Below, in pieces: positions 1-5,849 of a stretch of DNA of 5,849 bases; position 1 is the stretch's first letter, and the number at the start of each line of letters is the position of its first letter. Source of the DNA: Candidatus Omnitrophota bacterium (GTDB lineage: Bacteria > Omnitrophota > Koll11 > Pluralincolimonadales > Pluralincolimonadaceae). Location of the stretch: NCBI GenBank assembly GCA_022709465.1, contig JAKLIT010000089.1:1-5849 (forward strand), in the 5' to 3' direction. Under the pieces are notes generated by a model, which was not told the DNA's origin, did not search any database, and saw only the letters and a list, made by a program, of their open reading frames with translations. Position numbers and translations under genes: made by a program.

Positions 1-136
1 AAAGAGCGGCTCATGGCTCACGTACGGTGAACAGAAGATCGGGCAAGGCCGCGAGAACGCCAAGGTATTCCTCAAGGAGAACCCGAAGCTCCTGCACGAA
101 CTCGAAAAAAAGATCAGGGACAGCGTCATCGCATAA
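1..136 (+). CDS. recA: RecA recombinase, C-terminal fragment (5' end outside window)
   Basis: Only the last 44 codons are present, in the frame that starts at base 2 and ends at TAA (134-136). The peptide begins [19 protein letters not shown] and continues through [12 protein letters not shown] to the end [10 protein letters not shown]. The [13 protein letters not shown] block is a hallmark of the RecA C-terminal domain, which follows the ATPase core and helps bind incoming duplex DNA. RecA is the cytoplasmic strand-exchange and SOS co-protease ATPase; the core motifs lie upstream and cannot be checked here. The C-terminus is short and lacks the long acidic tail of E. coli RecA. The presence of recX two genes downstream supports the call. 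The identity is firm; the intactness of the gene is unknown. Confidence 0.93.
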   Translation, partial: KSGSWLTYGEQKIGQGRENAKVFLKENPKLLHELEKKIRDSVIA

Positions 137-142
137 ACAAGC

Positions 143-150
143 AAGGAGGT
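143..150 (+). promoter_or_regulatory. Shine-Dalgarno site for htrA
   Basis: AAGGAGGT is a nearly perfect anti-16S complement, placed nine bases before the ATG at 160. It fixes the htrA start and suggests strong initiation independent of recA translation. The whole recA-htrA gap (137-159) is only 23 bases, and I see neither a terminator nor a convincing promoter in it, so htrA is probably co-transcribed with recA or served by a promoter inside recA. Confidence 0.85.
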
Positions 151-159
151 AGACCGGCC

Positions 160-1572
160 ATGTTTAAGCGGTTTGTCTTTGTGGCATTACAGTTTGTTTT
201 AGCGCTATCCGTGTGCGCGTACTCGTACGCAAGCACCGCAACTCGCGGCGAGGATATTGCCGTCGCGAAGTCTCTCGAGAACGCCTTTGCAGATGTCGCG
301 GACAGGGTAGGCCCCTCGGTAGTAGCGATATCAACGATGCATACGGCGAAGATGCGCAGCCCCGGAGGTATGGGTGACGACGAGATGTTCCGGCAGTTCT
401 TCAAGGACTTCTTCGGCGACATACCCGAGCGCGAGTTCATGCAAAGGGGCATCGGCTCCGGGTTCATCATCGACCCCGACGGTTATATACTGACGAACCA
501 TCACGTCGTTGACGGCGCCGACAAGATCGAGATCATCCTGCCGGACGGAAGGAAATTCGATGGCAAGGTCAAGGGACAGGATACGAGGGCCGACCTCGCA
601 GTCATAAAGATCAACGCGTCGAACCTCAAGGCGCTTGAGCTGGACGACTCCGATAACGTGAAGATAGGGCAGTTCACGCTTGCCGTGGGCAACCCGTTCG
701 GCATATCATCAAAGCCGACCGTTACCGTTGGCGTAATAAGCGCCCTCAACCGTTCACTGCCGAGGTCAAGCCGCGGAGACCGTGATTATTCCGACCTTAT
801 ACAGACCGACGCGGCTATCAATCCCGGCAACAGCGGCGGGCCTCTCGTAGATATTGACGGGAAGGTCATAGGCATAAATGTCGCGATAATATCGACGACG
901 GGCGGTTACCAGGGGATCGGCTTCGCGATACCGATCAATGTCGCAAAGAGGGTGCTCGGCGACCTCATATCGGGCAGGAAGGTGCTTTACGGATGGCTCG
1001 GCGTCAACGTACAGGACCTCGACGAGGACCTCGCGAAGCAATTCGGCCTTTCCGGCACGGAAGGCGTGGTGGTCGCAAAAGTGATGAGCGGCAGCCCTGC
1101 AGAAAAAGGCAGGATGAAGACGGGCGATATCATCAAGACCTTCGACGGGAAACCGGTCGAGAACGTGCGCGAACTGCTTAAACTGGTAGGCAGGGCGCCG
1201 ATCGGGAAGAAGACAAAGGTCGTCGTGCTGCGCGACAGGAAGGACGTGACGCTCGATATCGAGGTTGCGCAAAGGCCTGAGGCGATAGAGGAATTCGCCG
1301 ATACCGAACTCGGGTCATGGCGAGGTATCGAGGTCATGGATAAGGACGGGGTCACTGTAAGCAACGTCGAGCCCGGAAGCCCCGCGGATATCGCAGGGCT
1401 CAGGCGCGGCGATAAGATACTGGAGATAAACAGGAAGGCGGTCAAGAACGCGGAGGATTATAACAAGGCCGTGAAGGGCCTTACCGGGGATGTCCTCCTG
1501 TTGACGAACCGGGGATATGCCGTTATCAAGGAAGAACCAAAAGAGGGGCAGGATAGAGACGAAAAACGGTAA
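160..1572 (+). CDS. HtrA/DegP-family periplasmic serine protease with two PDZ domains
   Basis: This 470-residue protein matches the usual size of DegP/DegQ/Do-type proteases (S1C family), which degrade or refold misfolded envelope proteins. The N-terminus (MFKRF, then a hydrophobic run to about residue 24, SYAS) is a Sec-type signal peptide, so the mature enzyme should act outside the cytoplasmic membrane. The trypsin-like domain spans roughly residues 35-265 with a complete triad: His115 in TNHHVV, Asp145 in ADLAVIK and Ser225 in GNSGGPLV. A charged, Phe-rich stretch (about 68-95, MFRQFFKDFFGD) sits where the LA loop lies in DegP/DegQ. PDZ1 covers about 275-370 (YGWLGVNVQDL, GSPAEKGRMKTGDII) and PDZ2 about 385-455 (GSPADIAGLRRGDKI). 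The gene ends in tandem stops TAA TAG (1570-1575). It lies between recA and recX, an unexpected place for a protease. I cannot separate DegP, DegQ and DegS-like roles by sequence reading, but two PDZ domains argue against DegS. Confidence 0.95.
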   Translation: MFKRFVFVALQFVLALSVCAYSYASTATRGEDIAVAKSLENAFADVADRVGPSVVAISTMHTAKMRSPGGMGDDEMFRQFFKDFFGDIPEREFMQRGIGSGFIIDPDGYILTNHHVVDGADKIEIILPDGRKFDGKVKGQDTRADLAVIKINASNLKALELDDSDNVKIGQFTLAVGNPFGISSKPTVTVGVISALNRSLPRSSRGDRDYSDLIQTDAAINPGNSGGPLVDIDGKVIGINVAIISTTGGYQGIGFAIPINVAKRVLGDLISGRKVLYGWLGVNVQDLDEDLAKQFGLSGTEGVVVAKVMSGSPAEKGRMKTGDIIKTFDGKPVENVRELLKLVGRAPIGKKTKVVVLRDRKDVTLDIEVAQRPEAIEEFADTELGSWRGIEVMDKDGVTVSNVEPGSPADIAGLRRGDKILEINRKAVKNAEDYNKAVKGLTGDVLLLTNRGYAVIKEEPKEGQDRDEKR

Positions 1573-2065
1573 TAGCGGCGCAGATGATGAGGCATTGCAT
1601 AAAGCGAGGGCGGATGCCTTAAGGCTGTTAAGGTTCCGCCCGCGCAGCGTCAAGGAGATGGCCGGGCGCCTTAAACAGAAAGGGCATCGCGGTGTCATAA
1701 TAGCGCGCGCGATAGATGAGCTTGAAGGCAAAGGCCTTCTCAATGATAAGGCCTTCGCGAGGCTCTGGATAGGCGACAGGATGTCGCTGAAGCCCGCCGG
1801 CAAAAGCCTAATTGTAAGGGAGTTAAGGGCAAAAGGGATAGGCGAAGACACGATAGGATCGGCTTTCGCGGAATACAGGGACCTGTTCGACGAAACGGAA
1901 TTGGCGGGCCCGCTCGTCAGGAGGAAGATAGCGGGGCTTAAGGGGCTTGAACCGGAGAAGGCAAAGAAGAAGCTGTTCGATTTTTTAAGCCGCAGGGGTT
2001 TTTCATATAACACGATCTGGAAGGTGATCAAGGATAATTATGACTACGGACCAGCTGAGGAGTAA
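1517..2065 (+). CDS. recX: RecX, regulator of RecA
   Basis: RecX binds in the groove of RecA filaments and modulates, usually inhibits, recombinase activity in the cytoplasm. The family pattern is clear: ALRLLRFRPRSVKEMAGRL (residues 34-52) forms the first three-helix repeat, followed by IDELEGKGLLNDKAFARLW (66-84), the RELRAKGIGEDTI segment (101-113) and LEPEKAKKKLFDFLSRRGF near the C-terminus (144-162). The stated start is the only ATG ahead of the conserved part. It gives 182 residues and a 56-base overlap with htrA, but its GGGGA sits just one base before the ATG, which is poor spacing. A TTG at 1595 would give 156 residues, nearer the common RecX length, with only a weak TGAGG before it. 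The first 26 residues are therefore doubtful. The stop TAA lies inside the alaS start region (26-base overlap), implying translational coupling. The product is confident, the start is not. Confidence 0.9.
   Translation: MPLSRKNQKRGRIETKNGNSGADDEALHKARADALRLLRFRPRSVKEMAGRLKQKGHRGVIIARAIDELEGKGLLNDKAFARLWIGDRMSLKPAGKSLIVRELRAKGIGEDTIGSAFAEYRDLFDETELAGPLVRRKIAGLKGLEPEKAKKKLFDFLSRRGFSYNTIWKVIKDNYDYGPAEE
2030..2034 (+). promoter_or_regulatory. Shine-Dalgarno site for alaS, inside recX
   Basis: AAGGA stands five bases before the ATG at 2040 and lies within the recX coding sequence. It supports this ATG as the alaS start, which also matches the usual N-terminus of alanyl-tRNA synthetases (a short lead, then RSKFLEYFKAKGH). 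Confidence 0.65.
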
Positions 2066-4667
2066 ATTCCTGGAATATTTCAAGGCGAAGGGGCATCCCG
2101 TCGTCATCTCCGATTCGTTGGTCCCGAAGGACGACCCGACGGTCCTCTTTACCAGCGCCGGAATGAACCAGTTCAAGGACTATTTCCTCGGAAAGAGGAA
2201 AGATATGCGTCGCGCCGCGAGCTGCCAAAAATGCCTCAGGACCGGGGACCTCGACAACGTAGGCAAGACCCCCTCTCACCATTCGTTCTTCGAGATGCTC
2301 GGCAACTTCTCCTTCGGCGATTACTTCAAGGAGGACGCGATCGCCTGGGCATGGGAGTTCCTCACGAAAGAACTCGGAATGAAGGAAGAAGACCTGTGGG
2401 TATCGGTCTATGAAGATGACGATGAGGCGTTCAGGATATGGAAAGACAAGATCGCAGTCCCTGTGAACAGGATCTTAAGATTCGGCGCTAAAGATAATTT
2501 CTGGCCGGCAAACGCGCCTGAAGAGGGCCCCAACGGCCCGTGCGGCCCGTGCTCGGAGATATATTTCGACCGCGGCGAGAAGTACGGCTGCGGGAAACCG
2601 GATTGCAAGCCGGGATGCTGCCGCAGGCACGTAGAGGTCTGGAACCTTGTATTTACGCAGTTCAACAGGGTAGGCCTCAACAAGCTTGAGCCGCTGCCCA
2701 ACAAGAACATAGATACCGGCATGGGGCTTGAGCGGCTTGCTTCCGTAATGCAGGGAGTGCCGACTAACTTCGATACCGACATCTTCAGGCCTATCATAGA
2801 GGAGATAAAGCAATTTACCCAAAAGGATGAACCCGGCCACGGGAACGCCATTGCCGACCATGTAAGGGCTGCGGTATTCTGCATCGCGGATGGCGTACTT
2901 CCCGCGAATACCGGCAGGGGTTATGTGCTGAAGACCCTCATAAGGCGTTCGCTGGTCCATGGGAAGTTCCTGGGACTGAACGAGCCGTTCCTTTACAAGC
3001 TCGTAGACAGCGTCGTGCGCGCGATGAAAGGCGGGTATCCAGAGATAGGTGAACGCAGGGAAAATATCAGCGTCATAATAAAATCCGAGGAAGAGAAGTT
3101 CTTCCAGATAAACGAGGATGTCAGGGCCGACCTTGAATCGGCGGCGGCGGAGATAAAAGCAAGGAACGAGAACGTCATCCCGGGGAACAAGCTTTTCTAT
3201 TTCCACGATACCCGCGGCCTGCCGCTCGACCTCATAAGGGAGTTCGCGGCCGGTGAGGGGCTTGAGCTTGATATAGCCGGATACGAAAAACTTATGGACG
3301 AGCAGCGCAGGAAATCCCGCGGCGCAACAAAGCTTACCGGCGAAGTATTCGCCGAGACGCTTACGGCGGCGGTGCTCGGAACGGGATCGAGATCCGAATT
3401 TATCGGATACGACAAACTGGAATCCGACGCGTCCATAATCGCGCTGGTCAGGGATAATAAGGCGGTTGACCGCGTAGATGCCCCGTCTGTATTCGCGGCG
3501 GTGCTCGACAAGACACCCTTCTACGGAGAGACGGGCGGCCAGGTCGGAGATACAGGAAAACTTGAAGGCAAGGGACTGGAGATCAACGTCACGGATACCA
3601 AGCTGGTCGAAAAAGTGCCGGTCCATATTTGCAGCATAAAAGAAGGCAAGGTAAAGGTCGGGGATAAGGTGAGGGCTGCCGTTGACAGCCAAAGAAGGAT
3701 GGCTATAGCGCGCCACCATACAGCGACACACCTCCTGCAGGCGGCGCTTCGCAAGGTCTTAGGGGCGCACGTAAACCAGTCGGGATCATTGGTGGCGCCG
3801 GACAGGCTGAGGTTCGATTTTACGCATTTCAAGCCGATGAGCGCTGAGGAGATCGAGGCGGCAGAATCACTTGTCAACGAGTACGTCAGGAAGAACGCCC
3901 CGCTTAATGTCCGGGTGATGGATATAGACGAGGCAAAAAAGATAGGGGCGACCGCTCTTTTCGGCGAAAAGTACGATAAAAAAGTGCGCGTAGTGGACGT
4001 AAGGGATATATCAAAAGAGTTCTGCGGCGGCACTCACCTCGGCGCTACAGGCGAGATAGGAATTTTCAAGATAATGTCGGAGGGTTCGGTCGCGGCGGGC
4101 ATACGCAGGATAGAGGCCGTAGCCGGCGAGGCCGCATACGGTAAGATAAAGGAATCGGAGGCCATATTGAAGGAAGTGGCGGATTCTCTTGCCGTAAAGC
4201 CTGCCGACCTTCCGTCGCAGATAGAGGGCCTGCTGGGAAGGGTAAGCGACCTCGAGAAGAAACTCAAGGGCCTCCAGTCCGAAAGTATCAAAGATAAGGC
4301 GAAAGAACTTGTGTCTGCCAGGGAATTATCGGATAATAATATAAATGTTGTCTCTAAGAGGCTCGATGGATACTCGCCTGACACCCTTGTAAACCTTACC
4401 GATGCGATAAAATCGTCACTGGGAAATAACGCGGTCTCAATGCTTGCCGGCGCCTATGAGGGAAAGGCATTCGTCGTAGTGGGGGTCACGCAGGACCTGT
4501 CGAAGGGGGTTGTCGACGCGCGAGTGATTGTAAAGGCTATCTCTTCCGCGATATCGGGAGGAGGCGGCGGCCGGCCGGACCTCGCTCAGGCCGGCGGAAA
4601 AGATATCTCGAGGCTGGATGAGGCGCTGGAAGCCGGGAAAAAAGCCGTAAAGGAAATCAAAAGATGA
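2040..4667 (+). CDS. alaS: Alanine--tRNA ligase (AlaRS)
   Basis: Cytoplasmic class II synthetase that charges tRNA-Ala and hydrolyses mischarged Ser/Gly-tRNA. At 875 residues it equals the E. coli enzyme in size and is complete. The catalytic domain (about 1-240) shows FTSAGMNQFKDYFLG (37-51), the class II motif 2 region CQKCLRTGDLDNVG (62-75) with HHSFFEMLGNFSFGDYF (80-96), and motif 3 DTGMGLERL (225-233). A tRNA-recognition helical domain follows (about 250-450). The editing domain carries the zinc ligands in order: His560 and His564 in HHTATHLL, Cys662 and His666 in CGGTHL. A coiled-coil-like charged segment (about 730-760) links to the C-Ala domain, which ends with the glycine-rich tRNA-elbow motif GGGGGRPDLAQAGG (840-853). 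A four-cysteine cluster (Cys184, 189, 193, 194) may bind an extra metal. The gene overlaps recX upstream and shares ATGA with hisD downstream. The recX-alaS neighbourhood is common in bacteria. Confidence 0.98.
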   Translation: MTTDQLRSKFLEYFKAKGHPVVISDSLVPKDDPTVLFTSAGMNQFKDYFLGKRKDMRRAASCQKCLRTGDLDNVGKTPSHHSFFEMLGNFSFGDYFKEDAIAWAWEFLTKELGMKEEDLWVSVYEDDDEAFRIWKDKIAVPVNRILRFGAKDNFWPANAPEEGPNGPCGPCSEIYFDRGEKYGCGKPDCKPGCCRRHVEVWNLVFTQFNRVGLNKLEPLPNKNIDTGMGLERLASVMQGVPTNFDTDIFRPIIEEIKQFTQKDEPGHGNAIADHVRAAVFCIADGVLPANTGRGYVLKTLIRRSLVHGKFLGLNEPFLYKLVDSVVRAMKGGYPEIGERRENISVIIKSEEEKFFQINEDVRADLESAAAEIKARNENVIPGNKLFYFHDTRGLPLDLIREFAAGEGLELDIAGYEKLMDEQRRKSRGATKLTGEVFAETLTAAVLGTGSRSEFIGYDKLESDASIIALVRDNKAVDRVDAPSVFAAVLDKTPFYGETGGQVGDTGKLEGKGLEINVTDTKLVEKVPVHICSIKEGKVKVGDKVRAAVDSQRRMAIARHHTATHLLQAALRKVLGAHVNQSGSLVAPDRLRFDFTHFKPMSAEEIEAAESLVNEYVRKNAPLNVRVMDIDEAKKIGATALFGEKYDKKVRVVDVRDISKEFCGGTHLGATGEIGIFKIMSEGSVAAGIRRIEAVAGEAAYGKIKESEAILKEVADSLAVKPADLPSQIEGLLGRVSDLEKKLKGLQSESIKDKAKELVSARELSDNNINVVSKRLDGYSPDTLVNLTDAIKSSLGNNAVSMLAGAYEGKAFVVVGVTQDLSKGVVDARVIVKAISSAISGGGGGRPDLAQAGGKDISRLDEALEAGKKAVKEIKR
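4649..4654 (+). promoter_or_regulatory. Shine-Dalgarno site for hisD, inside alaS
   Basis: AAAGGA lies nine bases before the ATG at 4664, within the last codons of alaS. Together with the ATGA stop/start overlap (4664-4667) it points to translational coupling, in which ribosomes ending alaS can restart on hisD. Confidence 0.65.
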
Positions 4668-5821
4668 AGATAGTAAGGTTATACAGCAAGGAGTTCGAGA
4701 AACTTTGCAGCCGGTATAATAACCGTAAGAAGAGGGTATCGGACAGCGTAAGCAGGATCGTCGAGGACGTTAGGCTTAACGGCGATGAGGCGGTCATAAA
4801 ATATACGAGGAAGTTCGATAAGGTCAAGCTCTCCGCCAGGCAACTGCGGGTTACGGAGAGCGAGGCGAGCGGCGCGTTCCAGGACATCGATTCGGAATTC
4901 ATATCTGAGCTCAAGAACATCATTGATAACGTAACGAAGTTCTACAAGAAGCAGGTAAGGAACAAGAAGTCGTGGAGGATAGTCGACGAGGACGGCGTAG
5001 TGCTCGGGGAAAAATACGAGCCGATAGAGCGCGTAGGCATATATGTGCCTGCCGGGACCGCCCCGCTCGTGTCGACCGTATATATGACGGTATTGCCGGC
5101 GAAGGTGGCGGGAGTGAAGTCGATCGTCCTGTGCACTCCGCCCAATAAGTTCCAGAGCGTCGACCCGTACATACTGGCCGTCGCGAACCTGCTGAAGGTC
5201 GACGAGGTTTATAAGGTCGGCGGAGCGCAGGCAATAGCGGCGCTCGCATTCGGCACGAAGACGATACCGAAAGTAGACAAGATAGTAGGGCCTGGCAACG
5301 ATTACGTGACGGAGGCGAAGAGGCAGGTTTTCGGGTATGCCGATATCGACATGATAGCGGGCCCTTCCGAGGTCGTTGTGGTGGCCAACAGGTCGACGAA
5401 CCCGTTATTCGTCATAAAAGACCTAGAGGCGCAAAGTGAACATCTCAAGGGGCTGCCTATACTCGTGACTACATCCAAGCCGCTCGCGAAGCTGGTCAGG
5501 AAGGAAGTCACGAAAGGGTATATCATAATAGCGAAGAACATGGAAGAAGCGTGCGATGTAGTGAACCGGCTCGCGCCGGAGCATCTCCAGATAATGGTAA
5601 AGAACCCGCAGAAGTGGCTCAAGAGGATAAAGAACGCGGGCGCCATATTCCTCGGACAGTACAGTCCGACCGCGATAGGCGATTACGTCGCCGGGCCGAG
5701 CCACGTACTGCCGACAAGCGGGACGGCGCGTTTCTTTTCTGGATTAGGCGTCGAGGATTTCGTGAAATCCTCGCACATAATATCGTATTCGAAGAAGGCG
5801 CTCGAGAAGGCAAAGAGGTAG
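4664..5821 (+). CDS. hisD: Histidinol dehydrogenase, ends early at an in-frame TAG
   Basis: HisD is the zinc enzyme that performs the last two steps of histidine synthesis, oxidising L-histidinol to histidine with two NAD+. Family motifs are plain: VGIYVPAGTAPLVSTV (124-139), VGGAQAIAALAFGT (185-198), VDKIVGPGNDYVTEAKRQV (204-222) and DMIAGPSEVVVVA (229-241). Zinc ligands Gln257 and His260 (AQSEH) and Asp340 (GDYVAG) are present, as are catalytic Glu306-His307 (APEHL) and the substrate-contacting His347 (GPSHVLPTSG). The product is only 385 residues against about 430 for the family. Part of the deficit is an internal gap near residue 282, and the rest is the missing C-terminal segment that carries the fourth zinc ligand (His419 in E. 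coli). The frame continues with HisD-like sequence after the TAG. As read, the enzyme would lack a metal ligand and may be inactive. HisD identity is firm; whether the stop is real is open. Confidence 0.93.
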   Translation: MKIVRLYSKEFEKLCSRYNNRKKRVSDSVSRIVEDVRLNGDEAVIKYTRKFDKVKLSARQLRVTESEASGAFQDIDSEFISELKNIIDNVTKFYKKQVRNKKSWRIVDEDGVVLGEKYEPIERVGIYVPAGTAPLVSTVYMTVLPAKVAGVKSIVLCTPPNKFQSVDPYILAVANLLKVDEVYKVGGAQAIAALAFGTKTIPKVDKIVGPGNDYVTEAKRQVFGYADIDMIAGPSEVVVVANRSTNPLFVIKDLEAQSEHLKGLPILVTTSKPLAKLVRKEVTKGYIIIAKNMEEACDVVNRLAPEHLQIMVKNPQKWLKRIKNAGAIFLGQYSPTAIGDYVAGPSHVLPTSGTARFFSGLGVEDFVKSSHIISYSKKALEKAKR

Positions 5822-5849
5822 ATAGAGAAGATAACGAAGCTCGAGGGGC
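5822..5849 (+). other. In-frame HisD-like continuation after the TAG stop
   Basis: The 28 bases after the hisD TAG, read in the same frame, encode IEKITKLEG plus one further base (C). In HisD proteins the segment after the position matching ALEKAKR is a helix leading into a conserved E-G/R-L-x-A-H motif. The nine residues fit that helix without a gap, and the leftover C fits a leucine CTN codon. This suggests the rest of hisD lies beyond the window edge, separated from the upstream part only by the TAG. The alignment is from memory of E. coli HisD (STIETLAAAERLTAH), where a Thr falls at the TAG position. Confidence 0.55.

Noticed and set aside
202..219. Possible lipobox in the HtrA signal peptide around Cys19
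   Set aside because: The residue before the cysteine is valine (LSVC), which does not fit a lipobox; cleavage after SYA near residue 24 is more likely.
1978..1990. T-run that might mark a terminator
   Set aside because: TTTTTT at 1981-1986 is inside recX, encodes Asp-Phe-Leu of a conserved motif, and has no clear hairpin before it.
1315..2031. A 238-codon minus-strand frame across the htrA end and recX
   Set aside because: It is fully explained by the htrA and recX coding on the other strand; the translation is Ser/Leu/Pro-rich, as typical for a shadow frame.
2475..3731. A 418-codon open frame on the minus strand, opposite alaS
   Set aside because: It lies entirely inside a convincing alaS and its translation shows no recognisable domain. 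Long antisense open frames are expected where codon bias avoids TTA/CTA/TCA in the sense gene.
4552..4582. GC-rich, partly palindromic GGAGGCGGCGGCCGGCCGG stretch
   Set aside because: It encodes the conserved glycine-rich motif of the AlaRS C-terminal domain; the low complexity comes from the protein, not from a regulatory repeat.
1..5849. A hidden defence, mobile or other novel system in the window
   Set aside because: Almost every base is accounted for by five recognisable housekeeping genes on one strand, with no long non-coding stretch, repeat array, integrase or RNA-like structure visible.

Overview
The window is a compact, single-strand run of five genes from a bacterial chromosome: the 3' end of recA, a periplasmic HtrA/DegP-family serine protease, recX, alaS (alanyl-tRNA synthetase), and hisD (histidinol dehydrogenase). 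All read left to right. There is no gap longer than 23 bases between genes, and three of the four junctions overlap. I see no RNA gene, mobile element, CRISPR array, repeat family or terminator.

The sequence looks moderately GC-rich, with heavy use of AGG for arginine and ATA for isoleucine. The recA-recX-alaS order is widespread in bacteria. The signal peptide plus two-PDZ HtrA points to a diderm or other bacterium with an envelope protease. The overall look (AGG/ATA codons, dense overlapping operon) would suit an uncultured lineage such as Omnitrophota, but that assignment is a guess from style and not a demonstrated fact.

Layout: bases 1-136 are the last 44 codons of recA. Bases 160-1572 are htrA, preceded by a strong ribosome binding site. 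Bases 1517-2065 are recX, which overlaps the htrA end if its only ATG is used. Bases 2040-4667 are alaS, overlapping recX by 26 bases. Bases 4664-5821 are hisD, sharing an ATGA stop/start with alaS. The arrangement suggests one transcript with translational coupling through much of it. RecA and RecX belong together functionally (RecX modulates RecA filaments). AlaRS and HisD share only an amino-acid/translation theme, and HtrA is an envelope-quality protease with no obvious link to the others.

The most notable observation is at the right edge. The hisD frame ends at a TAG, but the same frame continues afterwards with nine codons that look like the next part of HisD, just before where the C-terminal zinc-ligand histidine should be. 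This could be a nonsense mutation, a sequence error or a recoded/read-through amber codon. Apart from this the window is ordinary housekeeping DNA, and I do not see a new multi-gene system in it.
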